64,000 nt of DNA from Artocarpus heterophyllus (lineage: Eukaryota > Streptophyta > Magnoliopsida > Rosales > Moraceae): NCBI GenBank assembly GCA_025403435.1, contig CM046350.1:5119512-5183511 (forward strand). Reading direction: 5' to 3'. Both the position numbers and the translations under genes were made by a program. The notes under the pieces are model-generated. The model did not search any database. It was given only the letters and a program-made list of their open reading frames with translations, and was not told where the DNA came from. Shown in pieces: positions 1 through 11,099 of the stretch. Every line of letters begins with the position of its first letter. Position 1 is the stretch's first letter.

Positions 1-3000
1 TTCTAAGTCATTTTATACAAAAATAAATTTTGTTTTAATTTAAATGGTTTATTTACTAAACATTGTTACTTCTTGGTCTATTTATTCTTATTCTCAATTA
101 ATAATGTCTTAATTCCATCCTTTTTCTCAAGAAACAAATCAAAAAACACAACGAAGACAGTCATTTTCATACTTATTAGCATTAACGTTAACATTTAACT
201 TTAAAATGATAACACAAGGATAAACAAATCTTCTTCAGACAAGAAATACAATGGTATAAAAGGCCTTCGTGACACAACGGTATTTTATTTAATCTGGACA
301 AAAATGAAATTTCATGAATTCATTTTTTAAAATAAATACGCTTATCCATTTTAAAAAATGTGGAAGCTTGTCTTTTGAACCATCATGCATTGAGGCCAAA
401 ATTTTAAAATTTAAATTTGGATTTTCTTAATACAATAATTAATGGAGAAACAATTTTATTTAAAGATTAGCGCATCTCAAATGCTATGTTAGGTTTTACG
501 TCAAGTTGGTATCAAAATTTGACAATTTTTTTGAATAAATAAATTAGATTTTTCTGTTAGAATAAAATTGTGATGAAAACTATCATCACCCAGGATCGTT
601 CATGTCAAATCATCAAGAATATTAATAAGATACGGAAGCTAACCTGAATCCATTGATTGAATGTGATTCTTGAGTCTTTTTGATTGAGGATTTTTCAAGT
701 CTGGTACGTAAATCCTCCTTCTCATAATGCTATGTAATCTCTCTGTAGATGGGAAACAGAAAAAATAATGTACGTACTGACTTGGGGACCACAACCCCTT
801 TATATAATTGCTAAACCCTAACAATTATTCTTAATTACAAATTTAACCCATCATAAAATTAGTAATTATATTTTTGGTCTCTATATATAGGAGGCCCACA
901 CTTAATGATGCATTAAAAACCTAAAACCCAAATTGATCATTTTTAATTGGGCAACCTTATTTGATAGCCTTTAATTCACATTTATTTAATATATTAGCCC
1001 ATATATTGGATTTTGATCCAACATTTTCTTCATGTCAATATCAAAATTTGACTTTTTTAATAAATAAATAAAACCATTCTAATGTTATTATTAATTTTAA
1101 ATTTTAGCATTTTGTTGCTTAATGCTTAGTGTGCTGACTTTTTCACTCGCATTGACTTTTTTTCCCTAAAAATATTCTTCTTATAAGTTCCAAAGCTTAA
1201 ATTTTGTATATCTGTTTATAATATTTGAAATAGTATTATACTCGAAACACAAGTAAGAACAATATGTTAAATATGTTATTTTATATTTTTATTTTAAAAA
1301 GAAGTAGCTTTCAACTCAATTTATGTGGTTATATTTTTTCATAAGTACGAATCTCTAAACTACATATATAAACGAGCTAATTTGCATAGGGTGGTACCAA
1401 TTGTTGCATGGAACAATTGTCGGCGAAATTGAAGGATAAATTTATAACAAAAGAAATGTATTCTTTAGAGCGGGGCATCAATAATTTAGGTGGGGCAAGT
1501 AAAACTTCGCTTTCCTGAAAAAGGGTGAACAACTTTATTTTTCATTTTCAATTTTTAGTTGCAAACAGTGAACAGTCCTATAGTTAGATATGGTAGATAT
1601 GGTAGGAACTTGTTTTGTATTGTTAAAGTCTTCCACAAGAGACAAAATGAGTTAAGACATGTTGTCTCATTATCCAGTCTCATATTTTTTATTAACTTTT
1701 TTTGTTATGGATTTTTAATTAACTTTTGACATCTGACTGAGTTGTTTAAGTATTTTTAACATTTGGTTTTTAACTTAGATGATATTACAATAAATGGAGA
1801 CAAGTATTCGAACAAAATGCTGAATTTTAAAGTGATAATATTTATAGAGCAGCCTTTTAGTTAAAAATTGAGAGAAATCTAAGTTAAGAAAAAAAAAATA
1901 GTGATATGACTCCGAACTGTACTTTACAAAACCGACACTTTAATGAAAGTTAATCTAGGTTTTTTTTTTTTTTTTTTCAATAGTGTCTGAACTTGCCCGC
2001 TCTTCACTTAAATTTTATCAAATCGTCAGTTTTTTAAAGTACAGTTCAGTTCCACTGTAGCCGATCTGACACCGACAAAAGAGATATCAGTCAAAGTTAC
2101 AAAACAGTTGGGTGTTGGGTGTCGGCTGTTGTTTTTTAAGGTTTTTGGCAACCATAAATAAAAATTATTTTTATTATAGTATTTAAAAATTTTATATTAT
2201 AATATATAAAAATTTTATATTATTTATAATTAAATTTATGGTTTACATTATCTATCGCTAAACACTCTATTCGTTTGTGCACAACATTATAACATTACAA
2301 AGCTGTGACTTTATATTCCAATGTTTGATTATTCTGAATTTTTTTTGAAGTAAATAAAATTCGTTTTATTCGTATAGGTTTTGACAAATCGGTTTAAAAA
2401 TTAGTATAAAACAAAAAATAACTATTTTATAAAACTCTTATATGCTATAATTTTTGAAATAAAATTTTAAATTTAATCCAAATTTCCAAACACTGTATAT
2501 TTCTCCAATTTTTGTAATACAAGCACGTATACTTTCCTCCACTAACTCTCTCTCTTTAATTATTTTATTCTATTCTTTTAAATCTTTGTTTGTTCTTAGA
2601 GAGTCCACGAGCATTGCATACACATGCTTAAAAACTACTGGTCAAACTCGAACCCTTTTTTTTTTTGCTTAAAAATAATGTCGCCTGCTTTGACATAAAA
2701 AACATAACTTCGTTTATTTTTGTTGTCAAAATTTTTAAAAATATTTTTATATATAAAAATTTTAAAAATACTATCAATACAATTTATAAAAAATTCTTAT
2801 TTTTTAAAATAAAATTATTTTTATTTATTTTAAAAAATACTAAACAGCCCGTATATACCGAAAACATCCCAAAAAGTAATCGACATCTCTAGTCTCTAGA
2901 AAGTTCCTCGACGTAGTAACAGAAATCAATACAGGACAACAAATATATTTCAGACAAACATTTCATTTTTTATCATTAATCAAAGAGAGTTTCGTCACAA

Positions 3001-3143
3001 AATGAATAATTACAAAACTTTACGTAAATACAGAGAAATGGGAAGAGGCACAGAGGCCTAGCGAGTATGGTTAGGATTTTATATGCTGCCAAGAACAAAG
3101 TACGTATGTATCAATAATAATTCGAGCCCCAAGTCTTCAGAGC
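1..3143. other. intergenic, AT-rich, no gene seen
   Basis: No open frame here has recognisable protein similarity; the short frames are AT-rich chance frames. Two structures can be seen. A foldback at about 1912-2052 has arms reading GAACTGTACTTT and its inverse around a T-run. A MITE-like stretch at about 2140-2275 has the 'atgctataat / tatataaaaattttat' core of the small TIR family found elsewhere in the window. Confidence 0.5.
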
Positions 3144-3588
3144 CCGTTTAGCGCATAGGATAGGACATCATTGAATAAGATAGTCTTAAATGATTGGATT
3201 AGAATGTACTGAAAATAATAAAATAAAATTTTAACCAATCCAATCTGATTTTTGGTGTTGTGTTGTTAAAATAAGGGCTTTTTTGCAAATTTTTTCAAAA
3301 ATTAGGGTCATATTGTATTTTCAAATTAAAAGGGCAACATACAATTTTTTAAAATTTACATTTTGACCCTCTTTTTTAAAAAAAATTATAATTTGACCAC
3401 AATATTTAAAAACTTATGCACTTAGGTCCTTGAGATTTTTCACACAACACGAAAAAATTCCCTTTTAAGAGAATTCAAGCAAGGACTGAATAAGAACTTA
3501 CCTAATCCAGTTCTTTAAAGTTTTTCACCAAACAAGTGTTAAGATTTAGTCCCATCCAATCCTCTCGAATCCTATGCACCAAACATGT
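3144..3588. mobile_element. MITE with imperfect terminal inverted repeats, just 3' of the JAZ gene
   Basis: The left end reads GTTTAGCGCATAGGAT. The right end, read on the other strand, gives GTTTGGTGCATAGGATT. The interior is AT-rich and non-coding with no reading frame, as in a non-autonomous DNA transposon. A clean target duplication could not be fixed, so the superfamily is open. The right end lies about 60 bp beyond the JAZ stop codon, so the element probably overlaps the JAZ 3' UTR or terminator region. Confidence 0.5.
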
Positions 3589-3647
3589 CGTAAAGTGTGT
3601 AAAGTGTGTGACAAAGATCAATGATCATCGATTAAGTCAGTAATTAC

Positions 3648-5362
3648 TTATAACTTGAGCTCTAGATGCTGATCCGAACATTCTCCTTCCTGTAATTGAT
3701 TGCCTTCATCAGGCTTAGGAGGAGCCGCCACTGGCCGGTGGTTCACTACTTGGTACGGCGCTTTCGCTGCCACCCTAAAAAATAAAAAAATAAAAAGTTT
3801 TAAAATTTGTCTTTCAAAGGCAAACTCAAACGGATGACTAGTTATATGCTCTAATTACGCAGGCAAGCGTGTTTGCTTATTGTTTTAATCAATCAATAAT
3901 TACCTGTCTTTCCTCTTCTCTAAGAACCGATGAAGCGAATTTCTTCTCACGATTGGCAAATCTGCAGAATAATCATGTTCAAAAATAAGTATCAATATTT
4001 GAAGCTCGTGATTTAACAACACAACAAATAAATTCAAGAAGTTCGCAGAGGGCTAATTACCAGATCCATTGGCGGCTTGATCAGCCGGCCGTTGTTGAAG
4101 GCTTTCATGCTTCTCCTTGTCGTTATTATTATCCTTAACAAGAGTATTATTGTTGTCATTGTCGGTCTTAGGAATTGGGGTATTAATAATAATGTCTGGT
4201 TCAGAGGCAGGAGGCTTGCTCAAATCAATCTCCTCCAAAACTACCGGAACTGGAGTAATCGAAACAGAACCGCTAATGTTTGAGCTTCCTTTTCTAGCCA
4301 ACACCATGACTTCGTTCGCCTTATCGGCCGGTAAATCATTGAAAACCAGCACTTGGCCGGAGTAAAATATGGTCATCTGTGCAGTTTCCGGCTTAACAAC
4401 AGCGCTACTTGTTGTCGACTTCCTAACATAAAAAAAGGAAGAAAAATAATGTTAAAGTAAATTTACTTAGTTTGGTTCTAGCAGAAAAAACCCACGAAGA
4501 AGAGGGGCAAATACAATCAACTAAAATTCAGAAAAGAAAAAATTTCAAGTTTTAAACAAGATAGAATATTTTATGGCCATAAATATGGCGGATTGCAGAT
4601 ATCAAATAAGGCAATATTATACACGTATGTGATTTTATTTTTCTTCTCCCATATTACCCTTCCAAAGAACCAAAATACGCCAGGCTCCTTCGTTTTCTCT
4701 CGGTTATAATTTTCCAAACGCAAGGGTATTACAGTAATTTCATCTACCCCAAGACGACGATTGCCTCCCTCTCTATCCTCCCCAAGAACACGCTCGTACA
4801 ACGCAGAAATCTAGTTCCGTTTTTCCATTTTCCAGATAAAATACTCCCCAAATCCTAAAGTTTTTTTTTTTTTTTTTAAAGAGCTTGAAAAGAGACAAAC
4901 AAACCTTAGATCAGCCTTATTAGCGTCTTCAACATTGGGACCAGAAGATTGAGGAGCACCAAAACCCGTGAACTGTTGAAAGAAATCAGAGGATTTCACC
5001 ATTGTCGACGATGTCCTCACCGCACCGCTTTGAACCGTAGAAGGCCCGGCTTGGCTTCCCATGTTAGTGAGGAAATTCTTCGTCGCCACCGGAGGCCGAA
5101 ACGACGACGCCTCCGGTAATTTCTCTGATAGCACCAAAGGAGGAAAAAAAAACCTTAATTTTGAGACAATTAAGCCATATATTTAACTCCTTTATCAAAA
5201 AATTAAAGTACCTTTGGAAATTTCCCCATTTGCGGAGATTACGACGCCGAGATTTCTCTTCTCCTTCAAGAACTGGCCCAATAGAGTACAGGCCTGTGCG
5301 AAGTTCGACTTCTCCGGCGCCTTTGCGGTCTTCCGGCTCATAAACCTATCGTTTTCCGCCAT
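3648..5362 (-). CDS. JAZ/TIFY10-like jasmonate ZIM-domain repressor
   Basis: JAZ proteins repress MYC-type transcription factors in the nucleus and are degraded through the COI1 receptor when jasmonoyl-isoleucine accumulates. Five exons join in frame with GT/AG borders: 5212-5362, 4905-5124, 4061-4422, 3904-3961 and 3648-3774, giving 305 residues. Residues 20-39 ([20 protein letters not shown]) match the N-terminal block of JAZ1/2-type proteins. The ZIM domain carries TIFYSG at 141-146. The Jas motif at 246-271 begins [17 protein letters not shown] and ends in APY, so both the degron and the MYC-binding helix look intact. The protein ends LELKL, an EAR-like LxLxL. The Jas motif is split by an intron, as in many JAZ genes, which permits splice variants lacking its end. 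The start is the only ATG that places the N-terminal block in frame. The exact paralogue number is not assignable. Confidence 0.93.
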
Positions 5363-7700
5363 ATTCAAATAATAATAAAAAAACTAGCTTCTTCTTTTAT
5401 CTTCTCTTCTAATAACCCTACAAATATTGACCAAAAATGGAAAAGGAATAAAAATTGAGAGGTAAATTAGAGTGGATTTTCTTATCTTCGATTTTGTTTT
5501 GGACAATTTTGGAGCGTGATGAGAGATACAAGAGTACTGGGTGGAGAAAAATATAGATGGGGGAGGGGAAAGAGGGAAGACCAAAACGATCTGCTTGGCT
5601 TAGCAATCTGAGCATGTTCGCTGAACCTAAAAGGCCAATAAAAATGAATTCTTTATTGGTTTATTTTTCAAGCACGTGTTTTTTGCCTTGGACCGAAATA
5701 TTTAATTTTGTACAGAATATTGGGGAAATAGATTATTTATTATTTCATAATAAAAGGCAGATGAGATGATAACAATAATAATTCAAACTCGTGAAGTCAG
5801 GAGGAGGAAAGGGCAACGCGACTTTCCACCACATAACTGCGAGAATGTCCCCCTCTCATCCCTCTCTGTCTCTTTAATTTCATGATGACGCCATGGGCTT
5901 GGTCTTCTACTGGCGAGACTTCCAGTAGGGCCGCACAAAAATAGTCCAGTATTCACTGGTCGCTCGCACCTGCACCCATTTCGTCTAAAAAAAATGGGTC
6001 TACGTCAACAATTTATCGGCCTACATATATTGATAGGCGAGTTTAATTTTAAATTTTAAAAGACGGGTTCAAATCGATTCACCTGTCTAAATTTTTAATT
6101 AAAAAAAATAATTCCTCAATCTAATTTGCTTTCTACCATCCGTCCCCTTACCCTAACATCGACTCCAAATCCTTAGAGTTCTCCCAAATTTCTAATCACA
6201 GCCCGCCAACCCCAAAGTTTTCCCTTTTCTTTTCTTATTCCCACTTCCAGTTCTAAGTAATTAGTTCAGTGACAGTGGCGTGCGTAGTGCTTCCCCTCTG
6301 TTGTTAATATGGTCAGTCTTTAGGCGTCAAACTTGGTTGTTTTGAGAATGCTTCATATATTATCATCTTATATTTTCTACAAATTTTCTTAACTTTTTTT
6401 TAAAGCCCAAAAAATTACATTGGGTTATAGTATAGACTCAAATTGCCTCAACCCGCCTGCACCCAAACCGAAACCGCCTGCCATTCCACGGGCAGTCTGC
6501 GGGTTGGTTAATTGCCAACCCGCCATCCAAAAAAACGACCTACACCCATCCAAAAACCGTCAAACCGCCCGCCGTTCACCTCTAACTTCTAGCACACGAG
6601 TCACGAGCTGAGTTGTTTTTTCCCATTTGACATTACCGTCGTTTTCTATTTTAAAGTATTTGTCAAACATTGTTATAATTATTTTTATGATTTAAAATAA
6701 TGTAACATATAAAAATTTTATATTGTAATCATTTTTTTATTTTTTTACTATAATATATAAGAGTTTTATACTATTTGGTAATTTTTTTTATAATTCCAAC
6801 CATAATTGCCAAACACCCCACTTTTGTTTCCACAATTTTTCTCGTGAGCAGCTTTGTGCTTTTTTGACAGAAAGATGTAGAGAAAAAAATTTAGAGCACA
6901 TGTCTACTTTAATGTTTCATTGTTTTATCAATTACATTTTGGCATATTACTTAATAAAAAAACATGAAGATGTCAAAATTGAGTGATCTTTATTTCGTGC
7001 CCATGTGAACTTCTTTTTTTTTTTTTTGGCCAAAATATTGCTTGTGGTAAAGATAAATGCCATGTTTTTTTTTTAAATAACGGAACTACCGCTATATTAT
7101 TTTTTTTGCTATAATTAACTATGACTCCAAGAAAAAGCGATGTTTTATCTTTGGGAAACTTTCACCTTTTCTTTTCTCATGAACCTAATACCAAAGTTGC
7201 CAAAATTTTCCACTCCTGCCATTTAGCACTTCAGTTGTAACTGAAGTTTTGATTTTAAAACTGTAGCATATGAGAATTTTATACTATTGTAACGTTTTGC
7301 TTTTTACTGTAACTGCTGAGAGCTTTACACTGTTCACAGTTCGAACTGATAAGTTAAAGCTAAAGTGTCAAACAGAGACTAAAAGAAAAAACCAAAGCCC
7401 TAGAATTATGGTACCCAAGCATTTCTAATACTTTACAAATGCAATAACTTAAGAATTATGTTAAATAGAAATATGTGTCACAAGGATTAATGTTTAATCT
7501 AATTTTTATGATAAAGTCTATAAAAGCAAAAAGATGATTTTTAAGGGTAAAAATAATGCCATAGTCATATACGAGAACTGAAGGATATAAAAATAAGCTG
7601 AAAAGCTTAATTGTCGCAACATGTATTGCAACAAATGCTAAGAAAGAAATACATTTTAAGAAAAATACTATATAATAATATGAAAAATTATACAATACTA
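5363..7700. other. JAZ upstream region and spacer with MITE debris
   Basis: The first few hundred bases are the JAZ 5' leader and promoter. Beyond that no gene is visible. Two MITE-like stretches, at about 6655-6825 and 7225-7375, share the 'actgtagcatatgagaattttatact' type core and TTTGGC/CCAAAC-like edges with the dispersed family described at 10291-10452. Confidence 0.4.
5673..5678. promoter_or_regulatory. G-box CACGTG upstream of the JAZ gene
   Basis: A perfect CACGTG lies 311 bp upstream of the JAZ start codon. G-boxes in JAZ promoters are established binding sites of MYC2-type factors, the very proteins JAZ represses, giving negative feedback. Use of this site here is inferred from position only. 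Confidence 0.45.
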
Positions 7701-7899
7701 GAATAATGTAGTGCAAGAAAGTACACTAATAAAGTTATGTAATATGAAAATTAAACTGTAAAAGTAATGCAATGAAAAATTAGACTATTTAAAGTTAAGC
7801 AGTGTAGAAATTAGATTGTTTAAAATTAAAGCGGTATAGGAATAATACTGTTTGAAGGACATAATGAGTAAGGAATGCTATGTAAGCTCGTAACAGTAT

Positions 7900-10800
7900 A
7901 GAGAATATACCAACAGTATAAGAAAAATATTGTTAGCATCAATTTGGGTTGTGTAAAGTTAAAACGGTATAGGAATTACATTAAGTGGTGGATGTAAATA
8001 AGTGTGGGAGGTTGTAGAACATCATGAATTGTATAAAATAGAATACTAGTAGTATAAGAAAAATACTGTCAGTACGAGTTTGGACTGTCTAAAAATTAAA
8101 GTGGGACCCACCTAGGTGCCACCTTTAAGGTGGAAAAATTGCCACCAAACCCCTTGATGTGGCCAAATCACATATTGCTAAGAGTAAGCCAACTCTAATC
8201 ACGTCATAATGCTTAAATGGTGACTAATCTTAATGAGTCACCAAATTGCCAAAAGAAATCAAGTCTTATTCACTTGTTTAAGGAAACAAAAGTGTTCCAT
8301 TTTGTTCTCCAAAAAACACCCCCTCCCCCAAGCATTTCTCTTTCAAGATTTTGATGAAATTGAAGCCTCCAAGTTATGATTTGAAGCAAAAGTAAATGCA
8401 AGGAGAAAGAATAAGGACGTTCTAAGGTTAAAGTTCAAGCTTTTTTTTAGGGATTTTGATGTTTCTCTTGAACTTTAGATAGGTTTTGTCATGGTTTTTA
8501 TGTAGAAGGCATAATAAAGTTTTGAGTTTGACAAAAGAGGATCAAAAAGCTTGGTAAAGTTTAGGTAAATCTCTAAACTTTATATTTGAGAGTTTATGTT
8601 ATAATCATGTATGTCAAGTGTTTGATGACATGTTTTGGTCTATGGCATGTAAGATAGACATTATGGCATGATTGTTTTATATTTTATATTGACGATGATG
8701 ATGATAGAAAGGAAGAAAGTAAGGGTTTTATTTTTAAAAGTAGAAAATTGTTAAACTTTGTATAAAATACAAGGTTTAATTAGATTTTAAAGGAATAAGA
8801 TTTTGAGGGCATAGAGTCCAATTTATTTTCTAAGTAAGGTTTGGAATTTGCTAACACAGTGTAAGAAACAACTTTTGTGAACAAAGTTTTATGAAATTTC
8901 AAAAGGACTAAATTGTAAAGTTTTGTAAAATTTGATAGAATTGAAAATTAGCCAAAAAGTCCGCCTTAACATTGGAATTTAAAGAAAGTTAAAACACAAA
9001 AGTTATAGACCTCATTGAAACTATTAAGGCAATGTAGGTAGTTTATCAAAATTTTGCTTGGATGAGGAGTTATGAATTTTATGAGATGTTAAGCACAAAA
9101 TTTCATGAAATGAAAACGTTATGAAAAGTTTTGAATTCAACCAAGGTGCTTTTGTAAGTTTTATTCCTTATAAAAAACTGAATGTTTGGGGCATAAAACG
9201 GCCGTTTTTGGTTCTAGTGGCAAAAATGTAAAGATTTTTATGTTTCGAATCAAAACCATAAAATTATGTGAAACTGGGTTTTGGCTAAGGAACATTAGGT
9301 TCCTACATTTTTGTGGGCAGTGAGTAACGACAGGGTTTATGTTTTTAAAGATTAAAAGTTTACTCAAGTAAAGAATGAAAGAAAAACATTAAGGACAAGA
9401 ATGTCAAAATTTTCGCATCACAGGTCAAAACTACAAAGTTTTAATAAAATAAATTTTAACAAAAGAAAAACTAGTGTTGGTTTTTCTACAATGTTATGAG
9501 AAGTAAAGACATGAAATTTATGTTTTAAAACGGGCTCTGAAAGTTTTCTAAGACCCGTCAAGGACAAAATGGTCATTTTGTAAAAAGGGCCAAAACTGAC
9601 GCAAAACGCCCAATGTTGAAAAACATCCCTTAGCAGGGATTTTTCTATTGCATGTAAGAAATGAGGGGAAAAGTGAAGCAAAAAGTTTAAAAAGTCACGA
9701 AATCAACAAAAAACCTGTTAAAGATAAAATCGTCATTTTTAAGAAAACGGCTAAAGCAGAGTTAAACACTCCAAACTAGCAAAACATTCTTAAACAGAAA
9801 ATGTTTCGTAATACATTAAGTAATGAAACCGTCATATGAGATGGGAAATTTAATGAGGGAAATGTAAGACGGTAGGTTACAAAGTCAAGTTAAAAGAAAA
9901 AGGTAACCCGATGGGCTACAGAGTTAAGTTAAAAGAATGATAACCCGATGGATTCTGGAGTTAAGTAAAGGGGAAGGTAACCCCGGTGGTTACAAAGCTA
10001 AGTAAAAGAAAGTAAACCGATAGTATACAAGTTATGTAAAAAGTAATGAATCTTTAATGATTAAGTTCTATTATCAATCAAGCATATTGATAATATGAAA
10101 CCTCACCTATAGCATGAAGCAAATGATTTTCAAATGCTTATATATATGTTTGCAAATGTGTTTGTAGTTGTTATGCAAATTGTTTTTAAAGTATATTTGC
10201 ATTTGCAAAAGGTTTTAAAGTTTAAGTCAAGATTTGCAATGTACTCGAAACTATTATGTTTAAAACATGATTGCATTTAATATGCATAAAGGGGTGTTTG
10301 GCAGTGGTAGGAACCACTCAGTTCCTACCACAATCTTAGTTATGAACAGTTTAAAGCTCTCACATGCTACAGTAACAATAAAAAAATATGCTACAGGATA
10401 AAACTCTCACATGCTACAGTAAAAGTGGTTCCCACCACCATTCCAAACATCCTAAAAGTTTAAAAATTAAGTAAAGGTTTGCAATGTATTTGCAATTATT
10501 ATTCTTAAAGTATGTTTGCATGTGAAATGCACAATGTTTTAAAGATTACAAGTTATGATTTGTAAATGTGTTTGCGTATGATGTGCTAGCATTTGATATG
10601 CTCACTAAAGTTTTAAAAAATATAAAATAAAGATAAAAAGAAAGTGTCGTACCAACCTCTTTGATGTGAGGTACACAAGTAAAGTTAAAGTTATGACTTC
10701 AGTGTTTGATGGTCTTAAGTATTTCACAAGAGAAGCATTATGTTTATGATCTCGTGATTAAATGATTTTGGTATGTACACTTGGGCCCATAGTTGAAGAA
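7900..10800 (+). repeat. long non-coding repeat, copy 1 (LTR-like, diverged)
   Basis: No gene is present. Parts of this stretch reappear inverted at about 16325-18330. Anchors are the 'agtataagaaaaatactgt' segments near 7915-8070 (against 18190-18330), 'aattgtaaagttttg' near 8910 (against about 17000), and 'aaagtgtcgtacc...gtaaagttaaagttatga...tgtacacttgggccca' at about 10640-10793 (against 16325-16435). The style (wordy, weakly repetitive, no reading frame, several kb) is that of large Ty3-type LTRs or UTRs. Edges are unclear and a MITE (10291-10452) is nested inside. Confidence 0.4.
10291..10452. mobile_element. MITE of the 'ctcacatgctacagta' family, 162 bp
   Basis: Ends are GGGGTGTTTGGCAGTGG and, inverted, GGATGTTTGGAATGG, followed on both sides by a GGAACCACT-type block. 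The core contains two 'ctcacatgctacagtaa' units. Both sides are flanked by TAAA. It interrupts the surrounding long repeat, so it is a nested insertion. It has no coding capacity. Relatives in this window lie at 43513-43690 and 47679-47829, with older remnants elsewhere. Confidence 0.6.
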
Positions 10801-11099
10801 AGTTAAGAATGATAATAATAATAAGCTCATAAATGAATGATCATAAATGGGATCATGCACTATGAATTTGTTTGTATTATGTGTTATAAAATGTTTATGT
10901 ATTATGTTTATGAAAAATATTATGAGGAATGTTTTACGTTAAATGTTTATGAAAAACATTTTCATGTTTACAAAAAAATGTTTATGAAGGACGTTTTAAG
11001 AAAAACGTTTAAGAAATGTTTTATGAAAAACGTTTTAAGCGAAGATTTTTATAAGAGAAGCTTATAAAGCGTGTTTTAATGCTTTGTAAGATTACGTTT

